DNA of 60,930 nt from CAYNWT01 sp964450955 (GTDB lineage: Bacteria; Planctomycetota; Planctomycetia; Planctomycetales; Planctomycetaceae). Position numbers and translations under genes: made by a program. Within the stretch, counting starts at the first letter, position 1. Each line of letters opens with the position of its first letter. The stretch spans positions 1-60,930 of the forward strand of contig CAYVFI010000040.1 in assembly GCA_964450955.1 (NCBI GenBank). The letters are read 5' to 3'. This document shows, in pieces, positions 25,669 through 34,065 of the stretch. The notes under the pieces were generated by a model, which saw only the letters and a list, made by a program, of their open reading frames with translations, made no database searches and was not told where the DNA came from.

Positions 25669-26628
25669 TTACGAATGCTTCCGTGTTCGGCGGCGGCGTC
25701 GAAGGGACGCTGGCAGACCCAGAAGAGAGGCCAGCATGAAGCTGCCGGGTTCAGGGACGCTGGTCAATGTGCCGGTAAAGCCAATACCGCTTCGCTGACC
25801 ATCGTCACCGGCGCGAAGAATGTTGAACCTTGGGGTTTGTGTGAGTTGCAGAGACCATTCAGCATCGACGACATCATGGGTCGCGTCAAACTCGAGTCTC
25901 AGGTCACCTGTCAATGGGTCAGTGAATCCGCCAGTACCTGGGTCTGTGGGGCCCGTACTGCCTATTGGTAGGCGGGCGGGCTCATAATTGGTCAGCCGGT
26001 TCAATCCGGGAGTTGAGTCGGTCAGGATTTGGTTCAGCGGATCGGTCTCAATTGTGCCAGTGCCTACCCCGTTAAGATCATAAAACTCGCTTGAACTGAG
26101 CCGCAAAATGTCACTCCCGCCGGAGTAGATTGACGGTTGCGTATTGACAGCTGCCAGCGACACGTTTGCGTTGGTTGAGATCCCGGTTCCGGTCCTACTG
26201 TCGTAGGTACCGAGTTCGTAGAAAGTGATCGTGAGCCCGGCTGAACCGTTATCCGCGAATGTTCCTGCCGTTCTGCTGCCAAAGTTTCCGAACGATGCCG
26301 AGAAAAAATCGGCCTGTCCGTCCGCGTGAATGGTAAATGAGTTGTTTACAGGCTCAGCCCGTAACGGGTTGCTTCCGCCGGAGAACGTGACAGCATAGTC
26401 AAGCTTCACGTTGCCATCAGTGATGGCGCCGTAGCTTAGGGTTGTCCCCGTTGGAACGAGGTTCGCGTTACCGTTGGCACCGCCAGTGATGAAACTATTG
26501 ATGTGCGCTGCACCGGATCCACTTGACCCCGAAATCCCTCCCGCTTGAATCCAGATCAGATTGCCGAAGCATGTTGCCGGCAGGAGAGCTGTGAGAACGA
26601 TCAGAATTAAAGTGCGTAGAGGGGCCAT
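25669..26628 (-). CDS. PEP-CTERM sorting-domain protein
   Basis: 319 residues. It has a Sec signal (MAPLRTLILIVLTALLPATCFG). The long beta-rich middle is full of Gly, Ser, Thr and Asn and lacks catalytic motifs (SGSSGSGAAHINSFITGG, GTGTIETDPLNQILTD). A C-terminal PEP-CTERM signal follows: VPEPGS, a hydrophobic stretch (FMLASLLGLPASL) and a basic tail (RRRRRTRK). Such proteins are recognised by an exosortase and anchored or released at the cell surface; no exosortase gene lies in the window. The gene sits directly against the broken plsC, and may have arrived with the rearrangement that truncated it. Confidence 0.85.
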   Translation of the reverse strand: MAPLRTLILIVLTALLPATCFGNLIWIQAGGISGSSGSGAAHINSFITGGANGNANLVPTGTTLSYGAITDGNVKLDYAVTFSGGSNPLRAEPVNNSFTIHADGQADFFSASFGNFGSRTAGTFADNGSAGLTITFYELGTYDSRTGTGISTNANVSLAAVNTQPSIYSGGSDILRLSSSEFYDLNGVGTGTIETDPLNQILTDSTPGLNRLTNYEPARLPIGSTGPTDPGTGGFTDPLTGDLRLEFDATHDVVDAEWSLQLTQTPRFNILRAGDDGQRSGIGFTGTLTSVPEPGSFMLASLLGLPASLRRRRRTRKHS

Positions 26629-27135
26629 TGGTCGCTCCGCAGCGTATAGGGCTTGGTATTCGTGGTATCGGCGTAACAGACTGCCTGGTTAACAGGCCCA
26701 AAATTCCTGACGGCTATGAGGCTTGCATTAGTGTGCATAGGTATCTGCCGATCCACCATTGCCTCATGAGGATCGTTGCCCATCAACCGGGCGCGCGGGT
26801 GGGGCTGGAGGTCACAGGTCGTAGTGGGATTGTGCGGAGACCCGGTGTGGCCGCGTTACTGCGATTGCAAACAGTTCAGGCTGCAAACACTGGGGGCTGG
26901 CCACTCGGGCGGACGACGCGGAAGAAGCCCAAAGAATCGTTTGCGCTGCAGTGGTCGGAATTGACGCATGTCTGGGTTCAGCGTGGCACAACACCGGGCA
27001 AACGTGGGAATCGGTGTCAAAGTCAGTACTACCGACAATACCTGTGCGGTTCCCCCCGGGTGACCACCGCAGCGTTTGGTCGTTGAGCTGTTTCCTGAGC
27101 GATACTTGCATGCTATCCCCTTTGCATGTGGTCTG
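26629..27135. other. 507-bp divergent intergenic region
   Basis: No convincing gene: open frames here on both strands lack recognisable domains and overlap each other. It should hold the promoters of the PEP-CTERM gene (minus) and the membrane protein gene (plus). A small hairpin, GCCTG-GTTAA-CAGGC, lies at 26683-26697. Confidence 0.4.
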
Positions 27136-28695
27136 ATGACTAAGCTGCCTGAAACAACCCGCAATTCGCCTATTATCCCCGCGCGGATGATGTGGTGGAT
27201 GCTGGGCGTTCTGGTGGTGTTTACCTTTCCGCTGTTTGTTTGCAGTCCAGTCACCAGCGACACGTCGCTGTTTGACGTGCAGGCGATGAATGTCCACAAG
27301 GGCGGAGTTCCGTATCGAGACATCGTGGAACCGAATCTGCCCGGAGCCGTTTGGATTCACCTGGGTTTGCGATCGCTTGTTGGCTGGTCTTCAGAAGCGA
27401 TGAGAACCGCGGACCTGCTGATTCTTCTTTGCACGCTGACGTTGTTGACGTGGGTCGTCTCAGCCAATCAGACCAACCGCGCTGGCGGTTTAGTTCGGTA
27501 TGTCAGCCCGGCTTTTCTGTTTACGTCTTTGCTGTTTTATGTCACTCGCAACGAATGGTGTCATTGCCAACGCGATATTTGGATGCTGCTGCCGGTATCT
27601 CTGGCACTGACAATTCGGTTCCGTCGCGAGAGTGTTGCCGGTTGGGCGGCAATCGCGGAAGGCGTCGCGTGGGCACTGGCGTTTTGGATTAAGCCGCACG
27701 TCGCCATACCGGCAATCACAGTGATGCTGGTCGATCGTAACCGGTTCGGTTCGGTCCGAACACAACTGAAAGACAGCGCGGTTGTCGTGGCTGGCGGCGC
27801 ACTGGCCGCGATACCGGGAATCTGGTGGTTGATCAGTACCGGAGCGTGGGAGCACTTCTGGGACATGATGCTGACCTGGAATCCAGAGTATCTTGAGACC
27901 GGCAAAGCCAGACGCAGTTGGGAACGAATCGACGTGATGTTCCAGCGGTTCTATCCGTGGTGGTTGGTTCACATCGCCGCGATACCGGTTGCACTGACGT
28001 CACTTTGGAACCGGTTCAGGCCCGGCACCGAAGTCAATCTGCAATCACATCCCGTGTGCTCGCTCTCAGCCTGCTACATCGCCTGGATCGCGCAGACTTT
28101 TGTTTTGCAGCATGCGATGGACTACATCCATGTTCCTGAGGTTATTCTTGCCATGGCCGTGCTGGCGGCGTATCCGTGGAAGCTGGAACTTCCCGTCCGG
28201 CGCATGGCAGTTGCCGCGTTGCTGGTGTTGGCCGTGATTTCAATGCCGCAGCTTCGCAAGGGGCGGCCCGGCGTTTGGTTGCAGTGTTTTACAAAGGGAA
28301 GCTCGCCACGGACCCGCAGCGTGTTGGCGCAGGGCAACTTCCCAAACTGGGAACACATCGACCACGTGCGAGCCTTTCTTGAATCACAGAACGCGGCCGA
28401 TGAAGACATCAGTTGCACCAACGTCCACAGCGTGCATTTGCTGAAAGAGCTTAACGTTTTGCCCGCCAATCGTTACTGGAGCGTCAACTGTCTGCTAACG
28501 ATGTTTCCGTCTCGGTACGAACAAATCATGACGACCGTCAACGGTAGCCGACATCGGTTCGTTGTTGTTGAAGAAACCGAAACCGCTTACGAGGGACAGG
28601 TTCTTCCCGAGGTGTTTCCACGGCAGTTCCCGGTCGTTTTCGAATCGGGGACGTACAAAGTTTACGCAACGGAACCGGCTTTGGTGCGGCAGTAG
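27136..28695 (+). CDS. Multi-pass membrane protein, GT-C glycosyltransferase-like
   Basis: 519 residues with about ten transmembrane helices, beginning MTKLPETTRNSPIIPARMMWWMLGVLVVF. The first extracytoplasmic loop has TSDTSLFDVQAMNVHKGGVPY and YRDIVEPNLPG, resembling the acidic loop of GT-C (PMT/ArnT-type) glycosyltransferases, which use lipid-linked sugars. The C-terminal ~110 residues are soluble (FLESQNAADEDISCTNVHSV). The assignment rests on topology and loop pattern only, so a polyprenyl-phosphate-sugar transferase is likely but unproven. A GTG at 27076 would add 20 residues; the ATG at 27136 fits better. No glycan gene cluster surrounds it. Confidence 0.7.
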   Translation: MTKLPETTRNSPIIPARMMWWMLGVLVVFTFPLFVCSPVTSDTSLFDVQAMNVHKGGVPYRDIVEPNLPGAVWIHLGLRSLVGWSSEAMRTADLLILLCTLTLLTWVVSANQTNRAGGLVRYVSPAFLFTSLLFYVTRNEWCHCQRDIWMLLPVSLALTIRFRRESVAGWAAIAEGVAWALAFWIKPHVAIPAITVMLVDRNRFGSVRTQLKDSAVVVAGGALAAIPGIWWLISTGAWEHFWDMMLTWNPEYLETGKARRSWERIDVMFQRFYPWWLVHIAAIPVALTSLWNRFRPGTEVNLQSHPVCSLSACYIAWIAQTFVLQHAMDYIHVPEVILAMAVLAAYPWKLELPVRRMAVAALLVLAVISMPQLRKGRPGVWLQCFTKGSSPRTRSVLAQGNFPNWEHIDHVRAFLESQNAADEDISCTNVHSVHLLKELNVLPANRYWSVNCLLTMFPSRYEQIMTTVNGSRHRFVVVEETETAYEGQVLPEVFPRQFPVVFESGTYKVYATEPALVRQ

Positions 28696-28731
28696 GTTAG
28701 GTATCAGTTGGCCCGGATTCTGGCTGGTTCC

Positions 28732-30333
28732 TCACCACTTGATCGCAGAAATCGCCTGGTCCAAAAATGGTTCCAGCAGGCTGGCCAGGCGTTTGTCGCC
28801 CGAGTTGCTGATGTCGGTGTTAAACAGCACCGCCCAGACGATACCGTCAGAACGACGAACCAACAGAGATGATGTCCCCTCCAGTGCGCCGCCGTGCCAG
28901 ATTCTGTTGCCGTTGCTTTCTGGTCGAACAAACCAGCCACACGCGTAATACTCGCCCTTTGGTGGTTCGGTCGCTGCCAACATTGCGTTTCGTGTTTCTG
29001 GTTTTAGCAGTGGGGTTGTTTTCGATTCCATTGCGGAGACGAATTTCACCAGGTCGCCCGGTGTGGAAATCCAGCCATTGTGTGAATCCATTGATTCCAG
29101 GTTCCAACCGCCGTCCGGCTTGCGCACGATGTCTGGTGCGTCGACGCCTTTCCCACCGCGGCCGACCTTCGTCACCGATGCGCTCCAAAATGCGGCTCCG
29201 ATTTCTTCTTTCTGCATGTGGTACCACGCTTCGTTACGAGCGCGGGATGCGACCAGAGTGCGACCGATTCTGGTGTGCTCCATTTTTGCCGGATCCAGAA
29301 TGTGTTCCTGGACGTACGGGCCATACAGCCGGTCTGTGACGATCTCTATTACTCGGCCCAGTAGTGAGTATCCAAAGTCCGAGTAGACATATTTCTGTCC
29401 GGGTTCAGTGCCCAGCTTCTGACGAAAGTGGTAACGGATAATGTCTTTCCGCGAAGCAGGCTTCGTGAGGCGAAGATCCAGGGCGACCATGGATGTTTGG
29501 AACACCGGCGCGGGGGTGAAGCCGGCAGTATGTCGCAGTAGGTGGCCCACGGTTATCTTGTTCCAGTTTGAATCTTTGATTCGGGTGGAACCGCGGAACT
29601 TGGCTTTCTTCAGCAGTGGCACAACCAGCGTATGCAAAGCCAGTTTGTCCTGTTCAATCAGTTGCATGACCGAGACCGCCGTCAGCGTTTTGGAAACTCC
29701 GGCGATACGCATTGGAGTGTTGGGCGACATGGCGACTTCCTTTTTCACATTCGCCCAGCCAAACGCTCGGTCGTAGACCACTTTGCCGTCTTTTGCGACA
29801 GCCACCGTCACTCCGGACGCGTTGTTTGCTTTCACAAACGCGCGCAGGAGATCGTCTACGGACTTCATGTTCGCGACAACGTCTCCTGATTCCGGTAGCG
29901 GTTTGTCGGGAAGAACCAAACTGCCAACTGTCTTAACAGTCTTCAGCCAGATTGCGGAATGGAAGACCTGCCCGTTTGCCGTGAGACTGGTGCTGTTGGT
30001 GACTGTGTAGCCATCCACGCCGTAACGTTCCCTGGCTTCGGCAAACTGCGCGGGGGTCAGATTTAGTAGAACCAACCATTCGTACTCGTCTGGGTTTGGT
30101 TCCAGCGTCACATCAAACACAACTGTGCCCCTGGCGACGTACGCGTGCAGTTTGCTAACGCGTTTATTCTGTTCAAGCGCGTTGTTGATCAACTGCTTCA
30201 TCTGCCCCGGCGCACGTTCGCGCAGAACCTGAGCGTTCACGGAGCCTGGAAAAGTTGCTCCAGCCAACAATACCAGCGGGGCGAGTCTGAAGAGCAGGAA
30301 TCGAATGGACCGCATGAATTGGTTCCGTTTCAT
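28732..30333 (-). CDS. Exported beta-lactamase-fold protein with Gly at the nucleophile position
   Basis: About 533 residues, Sec-exported (MRSIRFLLFRLAPLVLLAGATFPGSVNA after MKRNQF). An N-terminal domain of ~130 residues (LTPAQFAEARERYGVDGYTVT) has no clear homologue. A class-C beta-lactamase/serine-hydrolase domain follows. The usual SxxK motif (as in RIASVSKTLTA) here reads RIAGVSKTLTA, so Gly212 replaces the nucleophile Ser while Lys215 is kept. YSDFGYSLLG corresponds to the YxN motif and WHGGALEGTSS to HxG. Without the Ser it may be a non-hydrolytic binding protein, unless another residue substitutes. Either ATG, 30333 or 30315, could start the gene. Confidence 0.83.
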   Translation of the reverse strand: MKRNQFMRSIRFLLFRLAPLVLLAGATFPGSVNAQVLRERAPGQMKQLINNALEQNKRVSKLHAYVARGTVVFDVTLEPNPDEYEWLVLLNLTPAQFAEARERYGVDGYTVTNSTSLTANGQVFHSAIWLKTVKTVGSLVLPDKPLPESGDVVANMKSVDDLLRAFVKANNASGVTVAVAKDGKVVYDRAFGWANVKKEVAMSPNTPMRIAGVSKTLTAVSVMQLIEQDKLALHTLVVPLLKKAKFRGSTRIKDSNWNKITVGHLLRHTAGFTPAPVFQTSMVALDLRLTKPASRKDIIRYHFRQKLGTEPGQKYVYSDFGYSLLGRVIEIVTDRLYGPYVQEHILDPAKMEHTRIGRTLVASRARNEAWYHMQKEEIGAAFWSASVTKVGRGGKGVDAPDIVRKPDGGWNLESMDSHNGWISTPGDLVKFVSAMESKTTPLLKPETRNAMLAATEPPKGEYYACGWFVRPESNGNRIWHGGALEGTSSLLVRRSDGIVWAVLFNTDISNSGDKRLASLLEPFLDQAISAIKW

Positions 30334-30497
30334 AAGCGAGAAACTGCCAACTCCAATGTCGCCTCCGACGCCGCAATCCTCAAGTCCAGTCTGCAAACGC
30401 TAAGCCCGGGGTAAGGTGGGTTACCGATACAGTCGGTGTTTGAGTGCGCAGCGGCAGCGGTTCGATTCGCTCATGCTAACCATGCGGCGTCTGGTTC

Positions 30498-32201
30498 TTA
30501 CGCCAAACGGTCGGTCGCGACATGGTACTGCGGGTCTTCTGACAGGTTGATCTCAACCAGATCGCCGGCTCTGTTAAGCAGTCGGCGGCACTCGGGGCTG
30601 AGATGTGTCAGGTGCAATCGCTTGCCGTGGGCTTCGTACTTGTCAGCCAGTGCGTTGATGGCTTCCATCGCGGATTGGTCGTACACGCGGGTGTAGTAGA
30701 AGTCGATCACGACATCATCCGGGTCGCGTTCGACATCAAACATCTCTCGAAACGATGTCACTGATGCGAAGAACAACGGACCGTGCAACTGGTAAATTTT
30801 GCTGCCAAAGTCGTTGTACTTAATGTCGGCTCCAATGTGGGTCGCGTGCTGCCAGGCGAATACCAGGGCCGACACAATCACGCCAAGGATTACCGCAGAA
30901 GCAAGGTCGTGCATGAATACGGTGTAGCCAGCAACCAGAACCATGACAAACACATCACTGCGTGGCATACGTCGAACCATCTTGATGGACGCCCATTCGA
31001 AGGTTCCAACTACCACCATAAACATCACGCCGACCAACGCGGCCATTGAGATTTGAGTAATCAGCGGTCCGAGAAACAAAACGAAACACAGCAAGCAAAC
31101 CGCCGCCGTGATTCCGGATAGTCGCCCGCGTCCGCCTGAGTTGACGTTAATCAGCGACTGCCCAATCATCGCGCATCCGCCCATGCCTCCAAACAGTCCA
31201 CAGACCACATTCGCGACCCCTTGTCCGATGCATTCACGATTGCCCTGACCTCGAGTTTGCGTGATGTCGTCGATAAGCGTCAGTGTCATCAGAGATTCGA
31301 TGAGCCCGACTCCGCACAGGATGAACGCATACGGGAAGATGATTCGCAGCGTCGCCATAGTCATGGGAACCATTTCGTATTCCATGAAGAATGGCATTGG
31401 CAGGCCACCGGTAATTCCCGAAGCGCGGGCTTTGGTCTGTTCTGCACTGGCATCCGCCGCTGCTGCTGCGTCCATTGCGACTACGTCTTCTGTCGTTACC
31501 AGTGCAGCTGCAGATTCCGCGGCTGCTTCCGCCGCTCGCGTGTTCGCTTCTAACATGTCGCCTACTGTGGCGATTGCGTTGCCGCCGTTTGGTGTTTCAA
31601 CCGAACGGTTAATCGCAACGGAAGCAACAGTGACAATTAGAATTGCCGCCAGCGATGGCGGGATGGTTCGAGTCACTTTTGGGAGCAACCAAATGATGGC
31701 CATCGTGACCCCAACCAGCAGCAGCATAAGCATCAACGGTTGACCGGTCAGGAACACGAGAGTCTTACCGTCACCGGCCAGCGTCTTGAAGCTGCCCAGC
31801 TGAGCCAGGCCGATGACAATCGCCAGGCCATTTACGAAACCCAGCATGACCGGATGCGGAACCATCCGGATGAGTTTCCCCATCCTTAACATCCCGATAA
31901 TCACCTGCAGCAATCCGCACAGGATGACGGTTGGAAACAGGTACTCGACGCCGTGAGTGGCAACCAGCGCCACAATGACCACCGCCATGGCTCCAGTGGC
32001 CCCGGAAATCATGCCCGGCCGGCCACCCACAATCGCGCTGATGAGACCGATAAAGAACGCAGAATACAGCCCGATTAGCGGCGAAACGCCTGCCACAAAC
32101 GAAAACGCAATCGCTTCCGGAACCAACGCCAGGGCCACAGTCAGCCCTGACAAAAGGTCTTTGCGCATCGATTTCGACTGTTGTCTGAAGAAGTTCAGCA
32201 T
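30498..32201 (-). CDS. SulP-family anion transporter with STAS domain
   Basis: 567 residues. From the ATG at 32201 the protein begins MLNFFRQQSKSMRKDLLSG and enters the typical SulP membrane domain (ALALVPEAIAFSFVAGVSPLIGLY, GRPGMISGATGAMAVV, GQGVANVVCGLFGGMGGCAM). About 12 helices are present, interrupted by an Ala-rich acidic loop (RAAEAAAESAAALVTTED). A C-terminal STAS domain (VVIDFYYTRVYDQSAMEAI) lies in the cytoplasm. SulP proteins move sulfate, bicarbonate or other anions; the ion is not determined by sequence. A longer frame to 32354 has no signal and is unlikely. No carbonic anhydrase gene lies next to it. Confidence 0.9.
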   Translation of the reverse strand: MLNFFRQQSKSMRKDLLSGLTVALALVPEAIAFSFVAGVSPLIGLYSAFFIGLISAIVGGRPGMISGATGAMAVVIVALVATHGVEYLFPTVILCGLLQVIIGMLRMGKLIRMVPHPVMLGFVNGLAIVIGLAQLGSFKTLAGDGKTLVFLTGQPLMLMLLLVGVTMAIIWLLPKVTRTIPPSLAAILIVTVASVAINRSVETPNGGNAIATVGDMLEANTRAAEAAAESAAALVTTEDVVAMDAAAAADASAEQTKARASGITGGLPMPFFMEYEMVPMTMATLRIIFPYAFILCGVGLIESLMTLTLIDDITQTRGQGNRECIGQGVANVVCGLFGGMGGCAMIGQSLINVNSGGRGRLSGITAAVCLLCFVLFLGPLITQISMAALVGVMFMVVVGTFEWASIKMVRRMPRSDVFVMVLVAGYTVFMHDLASAVILGVIVSALVFAWQHATHIGADIKYNDFGSKIYQLHGPLFFASVTSFREMFDVERDPDDVVIDFYYTRVYDQSAMEAINALADKYEAHGKRLHLTHLSPECRRLLNRAGDLVEINLSEDPQYHVATDRLA

Positions 32202-32713
32202 GTGGTCTTCTTGATAGAGAACCTGGACGGAGAACCCGTCGATTCCTGGGGCGGCGGTCGGAATGTCTGCCATCAATCGGGCAAACGCACGCCGAGTGAG
32301 AGGTCTGAAATGCCGGTGTTGATTGTCAGTTCGTATCAGCGAGACACGAATCAATCGTCGGCCTCAAGACTCAGGAAGCCGTGGATTTAGGCAACCTGCA
32401 ACGGTCAAGGGTAGTGGCTATCAGCCTTGTTTGAAAGCCAAAAACCGCCTGTTCCGCGGGCTCGCAGCGGTATAGCACAGCCGAAGCCCTACAACACCAC
32501 CGAGTGTGGGTCAGTCTGTGGTCACATTCACTTACGCGGATATCGCTATGCATAATCGGTAAATGATTGTCAAAGTTTCAAACATGTGGGCGATAATCAC
32601 TCAACAACGGCCATTCAGCGGTTACGCCGCGGAAAGGCAGTTGCAGGCTCACCAGTCATCTTATGGCCCATCGACTGGTGAGCCTTCTTTACGCGCTGTG
32701 ATGTTCCTCCCGA
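32202..32713. other. 512-bp intergenic region with a 13-bp perfect inverted repeat
   Basis: No gene seen. AGGCTCACCAGTC (32645-32657) pairs with GACTGGTGAGCCT (32673-32685), separated by 15 nt. TTCTTT follows on the plus strand, whereas the flanking genes are both on the minus strand. It may act as a terminator for the asparaginase-like gene despite lacking a T-run on that strand. The rest should hold the SulP promoter. Confidence 0.5.
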
Positions 32714-33820
32714 CTACTTACGGGTGTACAAGGCCTTGCTCGGTTCGTGCCGAGTTCCCTTTGCGTCGGTGACGGCGTATTTACCGGGCCCCCACATTGT
32801 CACGCCCGCGTGTCTGCCGTCTTTGGCCATGACGTAAAAGTTAAGCCCAAAGTTGGGGCGTCCCTGAGCGTCCTGCAGGTACTTCGGCGTCGTCCTGGCG
32901 ACGCGACGTAGAACCTCCATACCGGCTTCTTCAGGAGTCGCGCCCTGTCTCATCAGTTCGACGGCCGCGAAACTGCACATGTTTTGTAGGTTCGCTTCGC
33001 CTCGACCAGTGCTACCACACGATCCAACTTCGTTGTCGCAATACAGTCCGGCTCCGATAATCGGTGAGTCACCAACGCGCCCCGGAATCTTGAACGCCAG
33101 GCCACTGGTGGTTGTCGTGCAGGAGATATCACCATTGGCCGCGCGGCCTGAACAGTGGATGGTTCCTGTTGGTCGAACAAACCGGCGACGTTGACCGGCA
33201 ATCATCATCGAACCGCGTGGGTTCTCTCCTTCTGCGACAGGGAACGAGTTCTCAAGAAAGAAGTCGGCCACAGCCTTTTCCGTTTCGCCGGGCTCCAACC
33301 AGTCGTCCTTCGTGGACAGCGACTCTTTCCACTTCAGCCAGATTTTTCGGGCTCGTTCTGTCAGCAGATTTTCTTCCTGGAAACCGTGCGCCTTAGCGAA
33401 TGCCGTCGCTCCCTTGCCGACAATCAGGACATGGTCGGTTCGTTGGAGAACCTTCATGGCGACAGCAGCCGGGTGTTTGATGTTTTGGATGGACGCCACT
33501 GAGCCCGCCAGGTGAGTCGGACCGTGCATGACGGCGGCGTCCAGTTCGACCACGCCGTGTTCGTTTGGCAGTCCGCCGTAACCAACACTCGTGTCCTTTT
33601 CGTCTGCTTCGACCAGGGCGACTCCGGCGACAACCGCTTCAAGAGTGTCTTGACCCTCAAGTATCATCTTGTAGGCCAGCTTGGTCGTTTCCAGTCCATT
33701 GGCGGACGAAATCGACAGCACGGGTCCCTGCTGTCGGGCAGCAAGAGCTGGCAGAGCCCCGGTGGCGGCTCCGGCTGCAGCAGAATTGATAAGGAATTCT
33801 CGTCGAGTATTTTCAGGCAC
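32714..33820 (-). CDS. Tat-exported glycosylasparaginase / isoaspartyl peptidase family (Ntn hydrolase)
   Basis: 368 residues. The start MPENTRREFLINSAAAGAATG is a twin-arginine signal. The Ntn-hydrolase body reads SVGYGGLPNEHGVVELDAAVM, then the processing site PTGTIHCSG, where Thr becomes the N-terminal nucleophile after autocleavage, and GRVGDSPIIGAGLYCDNEVG. This matches N4-(N-acetylglucosaminyl)-asparaginases, with Gly before the Thr in place of Asp, as in many isoaspartyl peptidase relatives. The enzyme would hydrolyse glycoasparagine or isoaspartyl bonds outside the cytoplasm. Substrate choice between these is uncertain. Confidence 0.87.
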   Translation of the reverse strand: MPENTRREFLINSAAAGAATGALPALAARQQGPVLSISSANGLETTKLAYKMILEGQDTLEAVVAGVALVEADEKDTSVGYGGLPNEHGVVELDAAVMHGPTHLAGSVASIQNIKHPAAVAMKVLQRTDHVLIVGKGATAFAKAHGFQEENLLTERARKIWLKWKESLSTKDDWLEPGETEKAVADFFLENSFPVAEGENPRGSMMIAGQRRRFVRPTGTIHCSGRAANGDISCTTTTSGLAFKIPGRVGDSPIIGAGLYCDNEVGSCGSTGRGEANLQNMCSFAAVELMRQGATPEEAGMEVLRRVARTTPKYLQDAQGRPNFGLNFYVMAKDGRHAGVTMWGPGKYAVTDAKGTRHEPSKALYTRK

Positions 33821-34065
33821 CTTGAGGCTCCATTGGTAGTTGCTGGAATGTCTGAGCAGCCGACATGGTGACCCTTTTCACCCTGAATCTCCAGTCATTC
33901 CTGATTGCGAGTCTGCTAACGAAGAGAAGCAGTGGCACCCACTGACTTCAGGCGAGTACAATCTGGATCCTACGGTCCAGCTTAACAAGCCCGCACTTCG
34001 GGCTCAGTGAAGTATCCACCTTCCCACCTAATCCGGTTTACGGGTCAATTCCCCGGAGACGTTCG

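Noticed and set aside
26628..27086. Possible gene in the 26.6-27.1 kb interval
   Set aside because: The frame has no recognisable motif, overlaps the promoter region of two divergent genes, and has composition unlike the flanking genes.
33988..34004. Terminator-like hairpin AGCCCG-CACTT-CGGGCT
   Set aside because: It is not followed by a T-run and lies upstream of the cytochrome gene and not after a gene; too weak to call.
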